Assembly (NCBI GenBank): GCA_902538085.1
Contig: CACBDV010000002.1
Coordinates: forward strand, 62,001 to 126,000
Direction: 5' to 3'
From: an uncultured Alphaproteobacteria bacterium
Lineage (GTDB): Bacteria; Pseudomonadota; Alphaproteobacteria; HIMB59
Length of the DNA: 64,000 nt
Under the pieces are notes generated by a model. The model was not told the origin of the DNA. It ran no database searches and worked only from the letters and a program-made list of their open reading frames with translations. Positions 1 through 9,184 of this stretch are shown here, piece by piece. A program made the translations under genes and the position numbers. Every line of letters begins with the position of its first letter. Position 1 is the stretch's first letter.

Positions 1-372
<372 letters not shown>

Positions 373-390
373 TTATAAAATACCTTTCAA

Positions 391-681
391 TTACTTCTCA
401 ATAATTCCCATGATGTCTGACTCCTTCATAATTAAGAGTTCTTTACCATCAATTTTTACTTCTGTACCAGACCATTTACCAAACAAAATTCGGTCACCTT
501 TTTTTACATCTAAAGCAACTACTTGTCCGTTTTCATTTCTAGCACCACCACCTACGGATACAACTTTTCCTTCCATTGGCTTTTCTTGAGCAGTATCAGG
601 AATAATGATACCGCCTTTTGTACGATCTTCTTGTTCAACTCTCTCAACCAAGACTCTATCGTGTAAGGGTTTTAAATTCAT
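391..681 (-). CDS. groES: Co-chaperonin GroES
   Basis: This 96-residue protein has the normal length for GroES, the heptameric lid of GroEL. It starts [12 protein letters not shown] as the family does, and the mobile loop that contacts GroEL (about residues 17-33, containing KGGIIIP) and the roof region are present. An AGAGG Shine-Dalgarno sequence precedes the ATG at 681. It is the first gene of the groES-groEL operon, directly downstream of a perfect CIRCE operator. Confidence 0.98.
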   Translation of the reverse strand: MNLKPLHDRVLVERVEQEDRTKGGIIIPDTAQEKPMEGKVVSVGGGARNENGQVVALDVKKGDRILFGKWSGTEVKIDGKELLIMKESDIMGIIEK

Positions 682-711
682 TTTTGTACCTCTATATCTA
701 AAATTTAATTT

Positions 712-738
712 TTAGCACTCACTTTTATAGAGTGCTAA
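712..738 (-). promoter_or_regulatory. CIRCE operator (HrcA binding site) of groESL
   Basis: A perfect inverted repeat TTAGCACTC-N9-GAGTGCTAA lies 30 nt upstream of groES. It matches the known CIRCE consensus at all 18 arm positions with the canonical 9-nt spacer. CIRCE is the operator of the heat-shock repressor HrcA, so groESL is inferred to be HrcA-repressed here. An hrcA gene is not in this window. Confidence 0.95.
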
Positions 739-920
739 GCTATATATGTAAATGGTAAATAAATTTCTGGTTTCAAGTTGAAATAGCAAAAAATCATTAA
801 AAATATTGAAATTTCTCTTTAATTGAATGATTATCCAAGTATGCAAAATAGCACAAATTTAAGCACTATTGTGATCATGTTCATGTTTCCAAATTTTTTT
901 GATAGATCGGCTGATTAATT

Positions 921-3077
921 TTGTTTGAAAATAATCTTATTAAACAACTGGTGCTTATAGGAGGTGGGCATGCAAATGTACAAATTTTAAAGAAATTATG
1001 CATGAACAGAATAAATGGATTGCATACAATTTTAATTAGTGAGCATTTTGAAGCTACTTACTCAGGTATGACACCTGGATATATCCATAAAGATTTTAGC
1101 AAAGAAGAAATAAGCATTGATCTTCAAAGACTCTGCTTTAATGCAGGTGCAACTTTTATAAAAGATAAAGTAATTAAATTAGAAACTAAACATAAAAAAG
1201 TAGTATTAAAAAATTTTCCATCAATTAACTATAATTTATTATCAATTAATACTGGTTCGGTCTCAAATACAAAAGGAATAAAAATAGAAAAATTATCTAA
1301 ATGTTTTTTTGCAAAACCCATTAGCTCACTAGTAAATAACTTGAGTCAGATTGATCAAATTATAAGTAACAAAAAAAATAGAATTTCAATTATTGGTGGA
1401 GGTGTAGCATCTTATGAATTGGCTTTCAGCTTATTAAGAAGATATGAAAATAATTTAGAAATAACTATTTTTGGAAAAAATATTTTAAAGGAAAAAAATC
1501 TAAATCAGAAAACAAAAAAAAACCTAAAAAAAATTTCATCCGATTTAGGTATTAAAGAATATTTAGGAGAAGTTGTTTCGATAACTGAAACTCATTTAGT
1601 CCTAAATAGTGGTGAAAAATTTGATAGTGATTTAAATTTACTTTCTTCTGGTGCTAATATTGAAACATGGCTCTCAGAGAGTAATCTAGATAAAGATAAA
1701 AATGGATTTATAGTTGTAGATAATAATCTTCTGTCTACAAGTGATAAAAATATATTTGTTACAGGTGATGCCTGTACAGTTGAGGATAATTTTAGACCTA
1801 AATCAGGTGTGATGGCAGTTCGTCAAGGACAAGTTTTAAAAGAAAATGTGTTCTCAAAATTAACTGGTAAGCCCCTAATAACATTTAAAGCACAAAAAAA
1901 CTGGTTATATTTAATTGGCACTCATAAAAATAAAGCATTATTGAATTATTTTTTCTTATCTTTTCATGGTCTATGGTGCTGGAAACTAAAAGAGTGGATT
2001 GATAGAGGTTTTATTAACAAATTTAAATTTACTTACAATTCAAAGATGTCTTTTAGAAATTTTGAATTAAAAAAGCCAACAGACATTAAGATGTATTGCC
2101 AGGGTTGTGGCTCTAAAGTATCAAAAAACACTTTAATTAATTATTTAAATGAGGAAGACTCAAACAATGATTTACCTGACTCGTCAATAATAAATACTAA
2201 TTCTTCGTCTTTATTACAAAGTATAGATCACATAAAGTTATTTACATCACTCAACCCTTTTGATTTTGGAATTATTAGCTATCTGCATTCTCAAAATGAT
2301 ATTTTGTCAAGTGGGGGTTCTGTAAAAACTATAAGTGTTTCACAAGCCCTACCGTTCTCTGATGGCATTATAGAAAGTTTTTTTATGGAATATTTTATGA
2401 GAGGTATTAAATCAGAAGCCATAAAAGATGGTTCAATTATTGCATCAGGACACAGCTATCAATCAAAAGAACCTGGTATTACAATTACAATGAATGGCTC
2501 ATATGAAAAACAAATTACAAAAAGCCAAGCACAAGAAAGTGAACTAATATACCTTTCAAAACCTTTAGGCACAGGATATCTCTTGGCTGCTTATTTTAAT
2601 AATTCAGAACTTTTATCAAGTTTTGATTTTCAAAAATTGATGACTTGGATGAAAAAAGGAAATAAAAAAATATCAGAAATATCAAAAAATTTTAATAGCA
2701 AAATTACAACAGATATAAGTGGTTTTGGATTAGCATCACATTTATCAGATATTTGTAAATCTTCAGGTTTATCTGCTGAAATAAAACTCAATGAAGAAAT
2801 ACTAATTAATAAAAATATTGAGATTTTAAATAAATTTAAAAGCACAGGTTTTGAAAATAATTATTTATCGTCAGCAAATGAAATCTCAATATCTGATAAT
2901 AATAAATTACAAAACATACTTTATGATCCTCAAACAAATGGGCCACTTTTGATATCTATTGAGAAAGAAGATCAAATTAAATTTGAAAAAGATTTTCAAT
3001 CAGTAATTGGTTTTAGTCCTATATTAGTTGGACAGTTTAAAAAGTTCAAAAATAAGTTAATTAATGTAATAGATTAA
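921..3077 (+). CDS. selD: Fusion of NADH-dehydrogenase-like FAD oxidoreductase and selenide, water dikinase (SelD)
   Basis: This 718-residue protein has two domains. Residues 1 to about 380 are a pyridine-nucleotide-disulfide/NDH-2-like flavoprotein, with an FAD dinucleotide motif (LIGGGHAN near residues 12-19), a second Rossmann GGG motif near residue 158 and a TGDA FAD motif near residue 285. From about residue 388 a SelD domain follows: CQGCGSK at 393-399 holds the catalytic Cys and Lys positions (Cys, not selenocysteine). Later TDISGFG and DPQTNGP match the TDVTGFG and DPQTSGG motifs of E. coli SelD. SelD makes selenophosphate from selenide and ATP, and such fusions are known in other bacteria. 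The start codon is TTG with no clear Shine-Dalgarno. No selA, selB or tRNA-Sec is visible, so the product may feed tRNA selenouridine. The metal-binding Asp pair is only partly retained. Confidence 0.88.
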   Translation: MFENNLIKQLVLIGGGHANVQILKKLCMNRINGLHTILISEHFEATYSGMTPGYIHKDFSKEEISIDLQRLCFNAGATFIKDKVIKLETKHKKVVLKNFPSINYNLLSINTGSVSNTKGIKIEKLSKCFFAKPISSLVNNLSQIDQIISNKKNRISIIGGGVASYELAFSLLRRYENNLEITIFGKNILKEKNLNQKTKKNLKKISSDLGIKEYLGEVVSITETHLVLNSGEKFDSDLNLLSSGANIETWLSESNLDKDKNGFIVVDNNLLSTSDKNIFVTGDACTVEDNFRPKSGVMAVRQGQVLKENVFSKLTGKPLITFKAQKNWLYLIGTHKNKALLNYFFLSFHGLWCWKLKEWIDRGFINKFKFTYNSKMSFRNFELKKPTDIKMYCQGCGSKVSKNTLINYLNEEDSNNDLPDSSIINTNSSSLLQSIDHIKLFTSLNPFDFGIISYLHSQNDILSSGGSVKTISVSQALPFSDGIIESFFMEYFMRGIKSEAIKDGSIIASGHSYQSKEPGITITMNGSYEKQITKSQAQESELIYLSKPLGTGYLLAAYFNNSELLSSFDFQKLMTWMKKGNKKISEISKNFNSKITTDISGFGLASHLSDICKSSGLSAEIKLNEEILINKNIEILNKFKSTGFENNYLSSANEISISDNNKLQNILYDPQTNGPLLISIEKEDQIKFEKDFQSVIGFSPILVGQFKKFKNKLINVID

Positions 3078-3084
3078 TTGAAGT

Positions 3085-3780
3085 TTACTTTTTAAATTTT
3101 TTTTTGAATAAAATAATCATAATTATTAGAAAAGCAATAAAACTTAGGGGAATTAAGTATTCTGGCTGAACTATTAGAGAAAAATTTAACTCTGTTTTAT
3201 TTATGAATATTTCTTCTAACCCTTGGCCAATACTCCCGAAGATAAATGACCATGGGGCTAGTCCAAACAATGTAGTAAAAAAAAACTTTTTATTGTTTGC
3301 GCCAAGACCTGCTAAAATGAGGTTTTGTATGAAAAAAGGAGTTCCAGGAACAATACGAATTAATATCATTAACTCTAAATCATTTTTATTGAAATAATTT
3401 TCTATATTAGAGTATTTATTTAAAAATTTATTTTTAATAAATTCTGAGAAAAAAAATTTTGCTATTATAAAAATTCCAAAGGCACCAAGTGTACCACCAA
3501 TTAAAGATATAGCACCACCTATCCATGTTCCAAATAAGAAACCATTTATCATTGATAATAAGGAAGCAAATGGGAAATTACATAAAATTAAAAAGCTATA
3601 TAAAGTTAAAAATGTGAATATTGATAATAAGTAGTTCTGAGATATGAATTTTTGAATAAATTCCAAATTAGAGAAAAAGGTTTCGAGTTGAAAAAAGTCT
3701 TTATTTAAAAAATATGTAATCCATAAAATTACAAAAAATATTAACAAAAATAAAATTGATATTTTTTTTGATAGTTTCAC
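3085..3780 (-). CDS. TVP38/TMEM64 (VTT/DedA-like) family membrane protein
   Basis: This 231-residue integral membrane protein has about five to six hydrophobic segments. It carries the family hallmarks: a glycine-rich FGTWIGGAISLIGGTLGAFG re-entrant stretch near residues 86-105 and an R-x-V-P-G-T-PF motif near residues 141-149. VTT-domain proteins are implicated in lipid scrambling and envelope homeostasis, but the substrate here is unknown. It starts with GTG, and the overlap TAGTG with the stop of the ccdA-like gene shows translational coupling. Confidence 0.85.
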   Translation of the reverse strand: MKLSKKISILFLLIFFVILWITYFLNKDFFQLETFFSNLEFIQKFISQNYLLSIFTFLTLYSFLILCNFPFASLLSMINGFLFGTWIGGAISLIGGTLGAFGIFIIAKFFFSEFIKNKFLNKYSNIENYFNKNDLELMILIRIVPGTPFFIQNLILAGLGANNKKFFFTTLFGLAPWSFIFGSIGQGLEEIFINKTELNFSLIVQPEYLIPLSFIAFLIIMIILFKKKFKK

Positions 3781-4508
3781 TAAATAAGTAGCATTTCTAG
3801 TGATGGTAAAATTGAATTTAATTGAAATCCTAAAGATTGAATAGAACCATTAAAGATTAAAATACCTGTTAGTAGTAAAATAATACCAGTGATAAATTGA
3901 AAATAACGAATGTATTTATTTAAAAAACTAGTCATGATTAATATTTTACTCATCATTAATCCAACAATTATAAAAGGAACTGCCAAACCAATTGAGTAAA
4001 AAGACAATAATATAATTCCGTTAACACTATCCTTGATAGCAACAGCTAATACTGATCCTAAAATTGGTCCAATGCATGGACTCCAGCCAAATGCAAAAGC
4101 AACTCCAATTAAAAATGGAAAAAAATGATTATTTTGAAAACCTTGTAAATGGAACTTACGCTCAAAATCTAAAAAAGGAATTTTAATTATTCCAATAAAA
4201 TATAGTCCCAAAATTACTATTAATAATCCTGATATGAAATTTAATTGTTTTTTAAAATCAAAAAAAATGTCACTTAAAAAATCAATAGAAGCACCCATGA
4301 TTATAAAGACAAAAGAAAAACCTAGAGTAAATAAAAGAACATGAGGTAATAGCTTTAGTGTGTTCACCGCTGATGAATTTTGTAAATCTGCAAAAGATTT
4401 GCCAACAATATATGATATAAATCCTGGAACAATGGGTAGAACACAAGGTGAGAGAAAACTGAGAATACCAGCTAAAAAAGCTATAGTTAGAGGGATATCT
4501 TGAACCAT
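3780..4508 (-). CDS. ccdA: Cytochrome c biogenesis protein CcdA
   Basis: This 242-residue, six-helix membrane protein passes electrons from thioredoxin to periplasmic acceptors for cytochrome c maturation. Both characteristic Cys-Pro segments are visible: SPCVLPIVPG near residues 20-29 and SPCIGPILG near residues 142-150. The length is typical of the short CcdA form, which lacks the periplasmic domains of DsbD. It is followed with a 1-nt overlap by the VTT membrane protein. Confidence 0.93.
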   Translation of the reverse strand: MVQDIPLTIAFLAGILSFLSPCVLPIVPGFISYIVGKSFADLQNSSAVNTLKLLPHVLLFTLGFSFVFIIMGASIDFLSDIFFDFKKQLNFISGLLIVILGLYFIGIIKIPFLDFERKFHLQGFQNNHFFPFLIGVAFAFGWSPCIGPILGSVLAVAIKDSVNGIILLSFYSIGLAVPFIIVGLMMSKILIMTSFLNKYIRYFQFITGIILLLTGILIFNGSIQSLGFQLNSILPSLEMLLI

Positions 4509-4548
4509 GAAATTATTGTAACATTATACTATCCATACAATAACACAG

Positions 4549-5166
4549 ATGTTTGATCGCCAAATTCAAAATTTCACCCAAAAGCCATTAATAATAATAG
4601 CTAAACTTTTTTTAAAGTTTTTAAAACCTAATCAAATGACAATATTAGGTTTCATATTAGGTTTTTTTATGTGTATTTTAATTTTTTTTCAATTCTATTT
4701 TGCTGCACTAGCACTTTTATTTTTGAACAGATTTTGTGATGGCTTAGATGGAACAATGGCCAGACTAACAACCCCCACTCCTTTGGGTGGATACTTAGAT
4801 ATTGTCAGTGACTTCACAATTTATTCTGGGTTTGTTTTAGCATTTGGGTTTAGTAATAGTAGTTACACAACTTTATCAATGATTTTACTTTTTTTGTACA
4901 TAGGTACGGGTACAACATTTCTTGCAAAAGCTGCAATTCAAACTCAATTAGATAAAATCTCAGAGACAAATGATGCAATTGAAGGATTACCAAAAAGTTT
5001 TCATTACACATCCGGATTAGTTGAAGGTACAGAAACAATAATTTTCATGGTTTTGTGTCTCTTATTTCCAAATTTTTTTATTTTAATATCTATTATTTTT
5101 GGGATTTTATGTTTTATAACTTTTATTTCTAGGGTTATTGTTTGTTACGTTGAATTTAATTTATAA
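4549..5166 (+). CDS. CDP-alcohol phosphatidyltransferase family protein
   Basis: This 205-residue membrane enzyme of the CDP-alcohol phosphotransferase family exchanges the CMP of a CDP-linked lipid or alcohol for another alcohol. The full signature D-x2-DG-x2-AR-x8-G-x3-D-x3-D is present starting at about residue 64 (CDGLDGTMAR, then GGYLDIVSD). Several transmembrane segments follow. The specific alcohol cannot be read from sequence. It is transcribed divergently from ccdA with a gap of only 40 nt and ends 11 nt inside the convergent membrane-protein gene. Confidence 0.88.
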   Translation: MFDRQIQNFTQKPLIIIAKLFLKFLKPNQMTILGFILGFFMCILIFFQFYFAALALLFLNRFCDGLDGTMARLTTPTPLGGYLDIVSDFTIYSGFVLAFGFSNSSYTTLSMILLFLYIGTGTTFLAKAAIQTQLDKISETNDAIEGLPKSFHYTSGLVEGTETIIFMVLCLLFPNFFILISIIFGILCFITFISRVIVCYVEFNL

Positions 5167-5512
5167 AAGTTAAATAAGCTTCCATAAACATTTTTGATAT
5201 AATCATAGTAATTATAAAAAAAGATAATTTTAACAAAATTCTTATTATTCTTCCAAGTTCAAGACCTGCATAATAAGCTTCAAATATATCAAAGTTATTG
5301 AAAAACCTCTTATTTACAAAGTTTTTAAGTAAAAAGAAAAATTTTGCTAATGGTCTTACGACTACGAAATTTCCAATTATAGAAAATACGATAACAATTA
5401 CTAAACTTACATTCATTGCAAAGGACCAAATAATTAGTGACCCAATCCAGTATCCTAAAAATAGTAACCTCTCCTTTTGCTGAGGGTGAGTATAAATTTG
5501 AAAGAAATTCAT
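5156..5512 (-). CDS. Small membrane protein of unknown function
   Basis: This 118-residue protein is not recognised. It has two clear hydrophobic segments near residues 18-52 (WIGSLIIWSF onwards) and one near 93-112, joined by a basic loop. It begins 1 nt after the stop of the amino-acid dehydrogenase gene and is the last gene of that leftward operon. Its 3' end overlaps the convergent CDP-alcohol transferase gene by 11 nt. Confidence 0.7.
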   Translation of the reverse strand: MNFFQIYTHPQQKERLLFLGYWIGSLIIWSFAMNVSLVIVIVFSIIGNFVVVRPLAKFFFLLKNFVNKRFFNNFDIFEAYYAGLELGRIIRILLKLSFFIITMIISKMFMEAYLTFIN

Positions 5513-5513
5513 T

Positions 5514-6545
5514 TTATTTTAATCCATCTAAAGCCATTTCACTTGCAATATTGGATGCTAAAATCAAGTCTTTTTGGGATTTTTCTAAGATAAATTTTGT
5601 ACGTGATTTTATTTTTTTTAGAAGGTCATCTACAATTTTGTCATCTGGTTCGAGATCTTCTTTAATACTAATTCTTGAACCTAATATAATTACGCCACCA
5701 GCGTTGGCACAATAATCAGGACAATATAATATACCTTTGTTATATAATTCTTCTTCTATATCAATATTATCAAGTTGATTATTTGCAGATCCAGTAATCA
5801 TTAATATTTTATTATTTGCAAAATTTAAAAACTCCGTATTCAAATCACCTCCTCCTGCACAAGGAGAGTAAATATCAATTTTTTCAAAGGATGTATCTTG
5901 GAGTTGACTACAAAATTTATAACCATCTCTCTCAATCAAATCTTTTTTATGCTCTAAGTCAGAAATTTCAATATTTGCACCGTCTTTTTTACACAAAGAA
6001 GCAATTCTAGATCCAGTCTTACCATATCCTTTGATAAATATATTTTTATTTACTAATGAGTCTTGTCCGAATTTAAATTCGACACATCCTAACATTGAGT
6101 AATAAACACCTAATGCGGTACCTAATCCGGAGTCAGAACCTATAGGGTTACAAACATGATCTGAGTATTCTCTAAATCCTCTTAAGTCCTCATCGACCGT
6201 TCCCATATCTCCAGCTGTTATATAAGTACCATTTAGTTTGTTTAAAACTTCTCCAAATAAACTATATGCATCTTTTTTATTTATTTTAGAATGAATAGTA
6301 GCCTTCCCACCACCAAATGGAAGTTCAGCCAAAGAATTCTTAAATGTCATTGCTTCAGCTAATTTTAAAACATCTTCTTCTTGCTTATTAAAATCCTGAT
6401 AATTGAAATATCTACATCCACCCAAGGCAGGGCCTCTTTTAGTATTATGAATAGCAATTACTGAGTAAAAATTAAATTTATCCTCCTCAGCATAAACAAC
6501 TCTTTCAAATCCGTCTTTTGGTTTATCTTTAATATATAAAGTCAT
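5514..6545 (-). CDS. Glu/Leu/Phe/Val dehydrogenase family protein (leucine-dehydrogenase-like)
   Basis: This 343-residue NAD(P)-dependent amino-acid dehydrogenase catalyses reversible oxidative deamination to a 2-oxo acid and ammonia. Family motifs are present: GGCRYF near residues 42-47, the active-site loop LPFGGGKA near residues 75-82, TAGDMGT near residue 110, and a Rossmann motif GYGKTGS near residue 173. Length and the GGCRYF form favour leucine dehydrogenase over the longer glutamate enzymes; substrate choice is inference. The ATG at 6545 overlaps the NUDIX gene by 17 nt. Confidence 0.85.
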   Translation of the reverse strand: MTLYIKDKPKDGFERVVYAEEDKFNFYSVIAIHNTKRGPALGGCRYFNYQDFNKQEEDVLKLAEAMTFKNSLAELPFGGGKATIHSKINKKDAYSLFGEVLNKLNGTYITAGDMGTVDEDLRGFREYSDHVCNPIGSDSGLGTALGVYYSMLGCVEFKFGQDSLVNKNIFIKGYGKTGSRIASLCKKDGANIEISDLEHKKDLIERDGYKFCSQLQDTSFEKIDIYSPCAGGGDLNTEFLNFANNKILMITGSANNQLDNIDIEEELYNKGILYCPDYCANAGGVIILGSRISIKEDLEPDDKIVDDLLKKIKSRTKFILEKSQKDLILASNIASEMALDGLK

Positions 6546-6939
6546 TACTACTTATATGGTCAATTATTTTTTGGTCTCCTTCTAAAAAATCATATTCACG
6601 AATATCCTTGATTTCAATCCATTTTAGTTCTTTATGAAAATTATTTAAAACCTTACCACTGAAATTATTGACTAAATAAAAATATATGAATACCTGTTTT
6701 TTCAAGTCTTTATAATCAAAATTATAACTGATCAGTTCCTCATAATTTAATATGTTAATTGATAACTCTTCATTTATTTCTCTAATTAAGGCCTCTTCAT
6801 TAGTCTCATCATTTTTAATTTTACCTCCAGGAAATTCCCATTTTAATGGATGATCCTTAAATTTTGGTCTTTGACATATTAAAAGTTTATCATTTTGAAG
6901 TATTAAGCCTGCTACAACTTTTATTTGTTCAATTTTCAT
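6529..6939 (-). CDS. NUDIX hydrolase, MutT-like (8-oxo-dGTP diphosphatase type)
   Basis: This NUDIX hydrolase is of MutT length (136 residues from the chosen ATG at 6939). The NUDIX box G-x5-E-x7-REUxEE is complete near residues 38-58 (FPGGK just before it, REINEEL at its end), with Ser in place of the usual late Gly. MutT-type enzymes remove oxidised dGTP or related nucleotides. A TTG start at 6966 is also open but would overlap the preceding EamA gene by 38 nt. The ATG at 6939 gives an 11-nt overlap and a more usual N-terminus (MKIEQIKVVAGLIL). Confidence 0.85.
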   Translation of the reverse strand: MKIEQIKVVAGLILQNDKLLICQRPKFKDHPLKWEFPGGKIKNDETNEEALIREINEELSINILNYEELISYNFDYKDLKKQVFIYFYLVNNFSGKVLNNFHKELKWIEIKDIREYDFLEGDQKIIDHISSNDFIY

Positions 6940-7804
6940 ATTTTGTTTTAGCAATGTAAATCCCAATCAGGATTAATGTACTTCCAAAAAATTGGATCAA
7001 TGTTAATTTTTCTTGGAAAAAAAGGTACGCCAATAAGGTTGCAGCAATGGGTTGTATCAAAAGACTCAAAGATGATAAGGATGCAGATAAAAATGCTAGA
7101 GAGTAAGCTATAAAAGATTGTCCAATGAATTGGCATACAAAACCTAATAAAAATAATATTGCTATCGCATAAAAAGACTTTGGCACTAAACTTTGTTCAA
7201 AAAATATCGCGACTAAAAGTAAAATAATTGCACTTACACATCCTGAAAAAAACATAATCGTACTTGAATTTAAATTTTTTCTTAATTGGCTAATAGTAAG
7301 AATATAACAACCATACCAAATTGCAGTTAGAACACCTAAAAGATCTCCCAAAAATTGTGATTTATAAAATTGAAAACTCTCACCTAATAACAAGGTCATA
7401 CCACTCATCGAAATAAATATGGCAATAAAAAAAAACTTAGAAAATTTTTCTTTAAGAAATATTAAAGAAAATAAAATTACAACAATTGGCGCTAAATTAG
7501 ATAAAAATGTTGCCTTAGAAACTGTGGTAAGTTTGATAGACAAATGCCAACAAATTAAATCTAATGAAAAAAAGATACCTGAAATAAAAATAATTAAAAA
7601 TTTATCTTTTAAAACAGGAAAGTTTACTTTTTCAATAATTTTCAGTGACCCAAACATTAAAAAAAAGGGAAGGCTCACGAATATTCTAAAAAAAGCTGTC
7701 ATTATTGGATCAACCTCTGAAAGTCGAACAAATATAGGAGAAAAAGCAATACTTACTGCGCCAATAATCAGTATAAGAAAAGGATTAATTTTTAAATTAG
7801 GCAA
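6929..7804 (-). CDS. EamA/DMT-family transporter
   Basis: This 291-residue protein of the drug/metabolite transporter superfamily has ten predicted helices arranged as two EamA repeats (the second begins near residue 150). It is an inner-membrane exporter or importer of small metabolites; the substrate cannot be inferred. It overlaps the upstream MFS gene by 8 nt and the downstream NUDIX gene by 11 nt, within a tightly packed leftward operon. Confidence 0.85.
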   Translation of the reverse strand: MPNLKINPFLILIIGAVSIAFSPIFVRLSEVDPIMTAFFRIFVSLPFFLMFGSLKIIEKVNFPVLKDKFLIIFISGIFFSLDLICWHLSIKLTTVSKATFLSNLAPIVVILFSLIFLKEKFSKFFFIAIFISMSGMTLLLGESFQFYKSQFLGDLLGVLTAIWYGCYILTISQLRKNLNSSTIMFFSGCVSAIILLLVAIFFEQSLVPKSFYAIAILFLLGFVCQFIGQSFIAYSLAFLSASLSSLSLLIQPIAATLLAYLFFQEKLTLIQFFGSTLILIGIYIAKTKYEN

Positions 7805-8993
7805 AAACTTCTTCAGATTTTTCTTTTTCTATAATTGGAAAATGGATGATTGCAGAAAACAGAGAAATTACTATCGCCATTATCCAGGCTATATCGAGTG
7901 AACCATAAATATCTATAACTAAACCACCAATAAAAGAGCCAAGAAATGCTCCTGCTTGATGGGAAACCATTACAATCCCAAATAAGGTCGAAAGGTATCT
8001 TGTGCCAAATCTATTTGAAACAATTCCTGAAGTCGGTGGGACAGTTGATAACCATAAAAGACCAATACAACAACTGAAGGCTATAATTGTGAAATTGTTA
8101 GTAGGCAAAATTAATAATAAAAAAATTACTATGCTTCTTACAAAATAAATAAACGATAATATATATTTTTTTTTAATAATGCCTGAAACCTTTCCTGAAA
8201 TTAAAGTACCAATCATATTAAATAACCCAATTAAAGTAAGACCTGTTGCAGCTATAGTAGTTTCTAAACCTTTAATTTTTGCAAAAACTGGAAGATAGTT
8301 TGAAATTAAAGCAACATGTAAGCCACAAACAAAAAATCCTAAAATAAGATAGTTATAGCTTTTATCCTTAAAGGCTTTTTTTATGACATCTGATATTTTT
8401 CTTTTTGTAAATTCTTTTTTATCTTTTTTTTGTGGCTTAGGTAAAAGGAATATAAGTGAAAGAGGTATGATGAACAAAAAAAACATAGATGTAATTTGAA
8501 AAGAAAAACTCCATTTAAAGGTTGTAACTAAAAATTGGTTAATAGGTGTAAATATAAACATCCCTGTAGCAGCAAGAGACATAAGTATACCTGTAACTGT
8601 GCTTTGTGTTTTATCATCGTCGAAATATTTTGAGACTCCACCAATTATAACTGGTACAGAAATAACACCAGCTGAAATACCTCCAATTATGCCAATACCA
8701 AATAAAAAATGTAAAGGGTGTATCGCTGAAGAAGCGACATAGAAACTAAGAGATACACCAAAGAAGCCAAAACAAAGAGTTTTTACATAACCCTTTTGTT
8801 CAGCAAATGCACCTGCAATGGGTGACATAGCTCCCCAAAGCAAATTAAAAAGACCATATGTTAGACCTATAATTGAAGCACTAAAAACTGTGGAACTTAA
8901 AAGATCTGGGACATATATCCCTAGAGACATTCTAAATCCATTTCCAACTGACAGTATTAATCCAGCAACTAAAACTAATAGAATTGTTCTCAT
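7797..8993 (-). CDS. Major facilitator superfamily transporter
   Basis: This 398-residue protein has twelve hydrophobic segments in two six-helix halves separated by a charged loop near residues 185-205 (PKPQKKDKKEFTKRK). It is an MFS permease; oxalate/formate-antiporter-like or monocarboxylate-type relatives are plausible, but the substrate is not readable. It is the first gene of the leftward operon MFS-EamA-NUDIX-dehydrogenase-membrane protein. Confidence 0.85.
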   Translation of the reverse strand: MRTILLVLVAGLILSVGNGFRMSLGIYVPDLLSSTVFSASIIGLTYGLFNLLWGAMSPIAGAFAEQKGYVKTLCFGFFGVSLSFYVASSAIHPLHFLFGIGIIGGISAGVISVPVIIGGVSKYFDDDKTQSTVTGILMSLAATGMFIFTPINQFLVTTFKWSFSFQITSMFFLFIIPLSLIFLLPKPQKKDKKEFTKRKISDVIKKAFKDKSYNYLILGFFVCGLHVALISNYLPVFAKIKGLETTIAATGLTLIGLFNMIGTLISGKVSGIIKKKYILSFIYFVRSIVIFLLLILPTNNFTIIAFSCCIGLLWLSTVPPTSGIVSNRFGTRYLSTLFGIVMVSHQAGAFLGSFIGGLVIDIYGSLDIAWIMAIVISLFSAIIHFPIIEKEKSEEVFA

Positions 8994-9065
8994 TTGCTTA
9001 AAATATATGAATCATATCAAAAAAATATGTTTATTTTTGAGGTTAAATATCTATTATACGCCGTC

Positions 9066-9149
9066 ATGGGTTATCCTAAAAAACACAGAGGCAGAAGAAA
9101 AATCGGTTCACGAAAAAGAAGAGCTAAAAGAAGAGCTAAAAAGAAATAG
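9066..9149 (+). CDS. 27-residue Arg/Lys-rich micro-protein (candidate ribosome- or RNA-associated)
   Basis: This short ORF encodes 27 residues, starting MGYPKKHRGRRKIGSRK and ending in RRAKRRAKKK. More than half of its residues are Lys or Arg. Its composition resembles very small ribosomal or COX24/AURKAIP1-like basic proteins, but I cannot assign it to one. A possible -10 (TATTAT, 9052-9057) lies 8 nt before the ATG, so the message could be nearly leaderless; no Shine-Dalgarno is seen. The 3' end contains a tandem AGAAGAGCTAAA repeat. It sits in a 191-nt gap between divergent MFS and msrB genes. Confidence 0.6.
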   Translation: MGYPKKHRGRRKIGSRKRRAKRRAKKK

Positions 9150-9184
9150 TATTTTTAATTATTATAAATTAACCCTGATATTTT

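Noticed and set aside
7419-7901. 160-codon plus-strand ORF opposite EamA and MFS genes
   Set aside because: It is Lys/Ile-rich shadow of two membrane-protein genes with no motif of its own.
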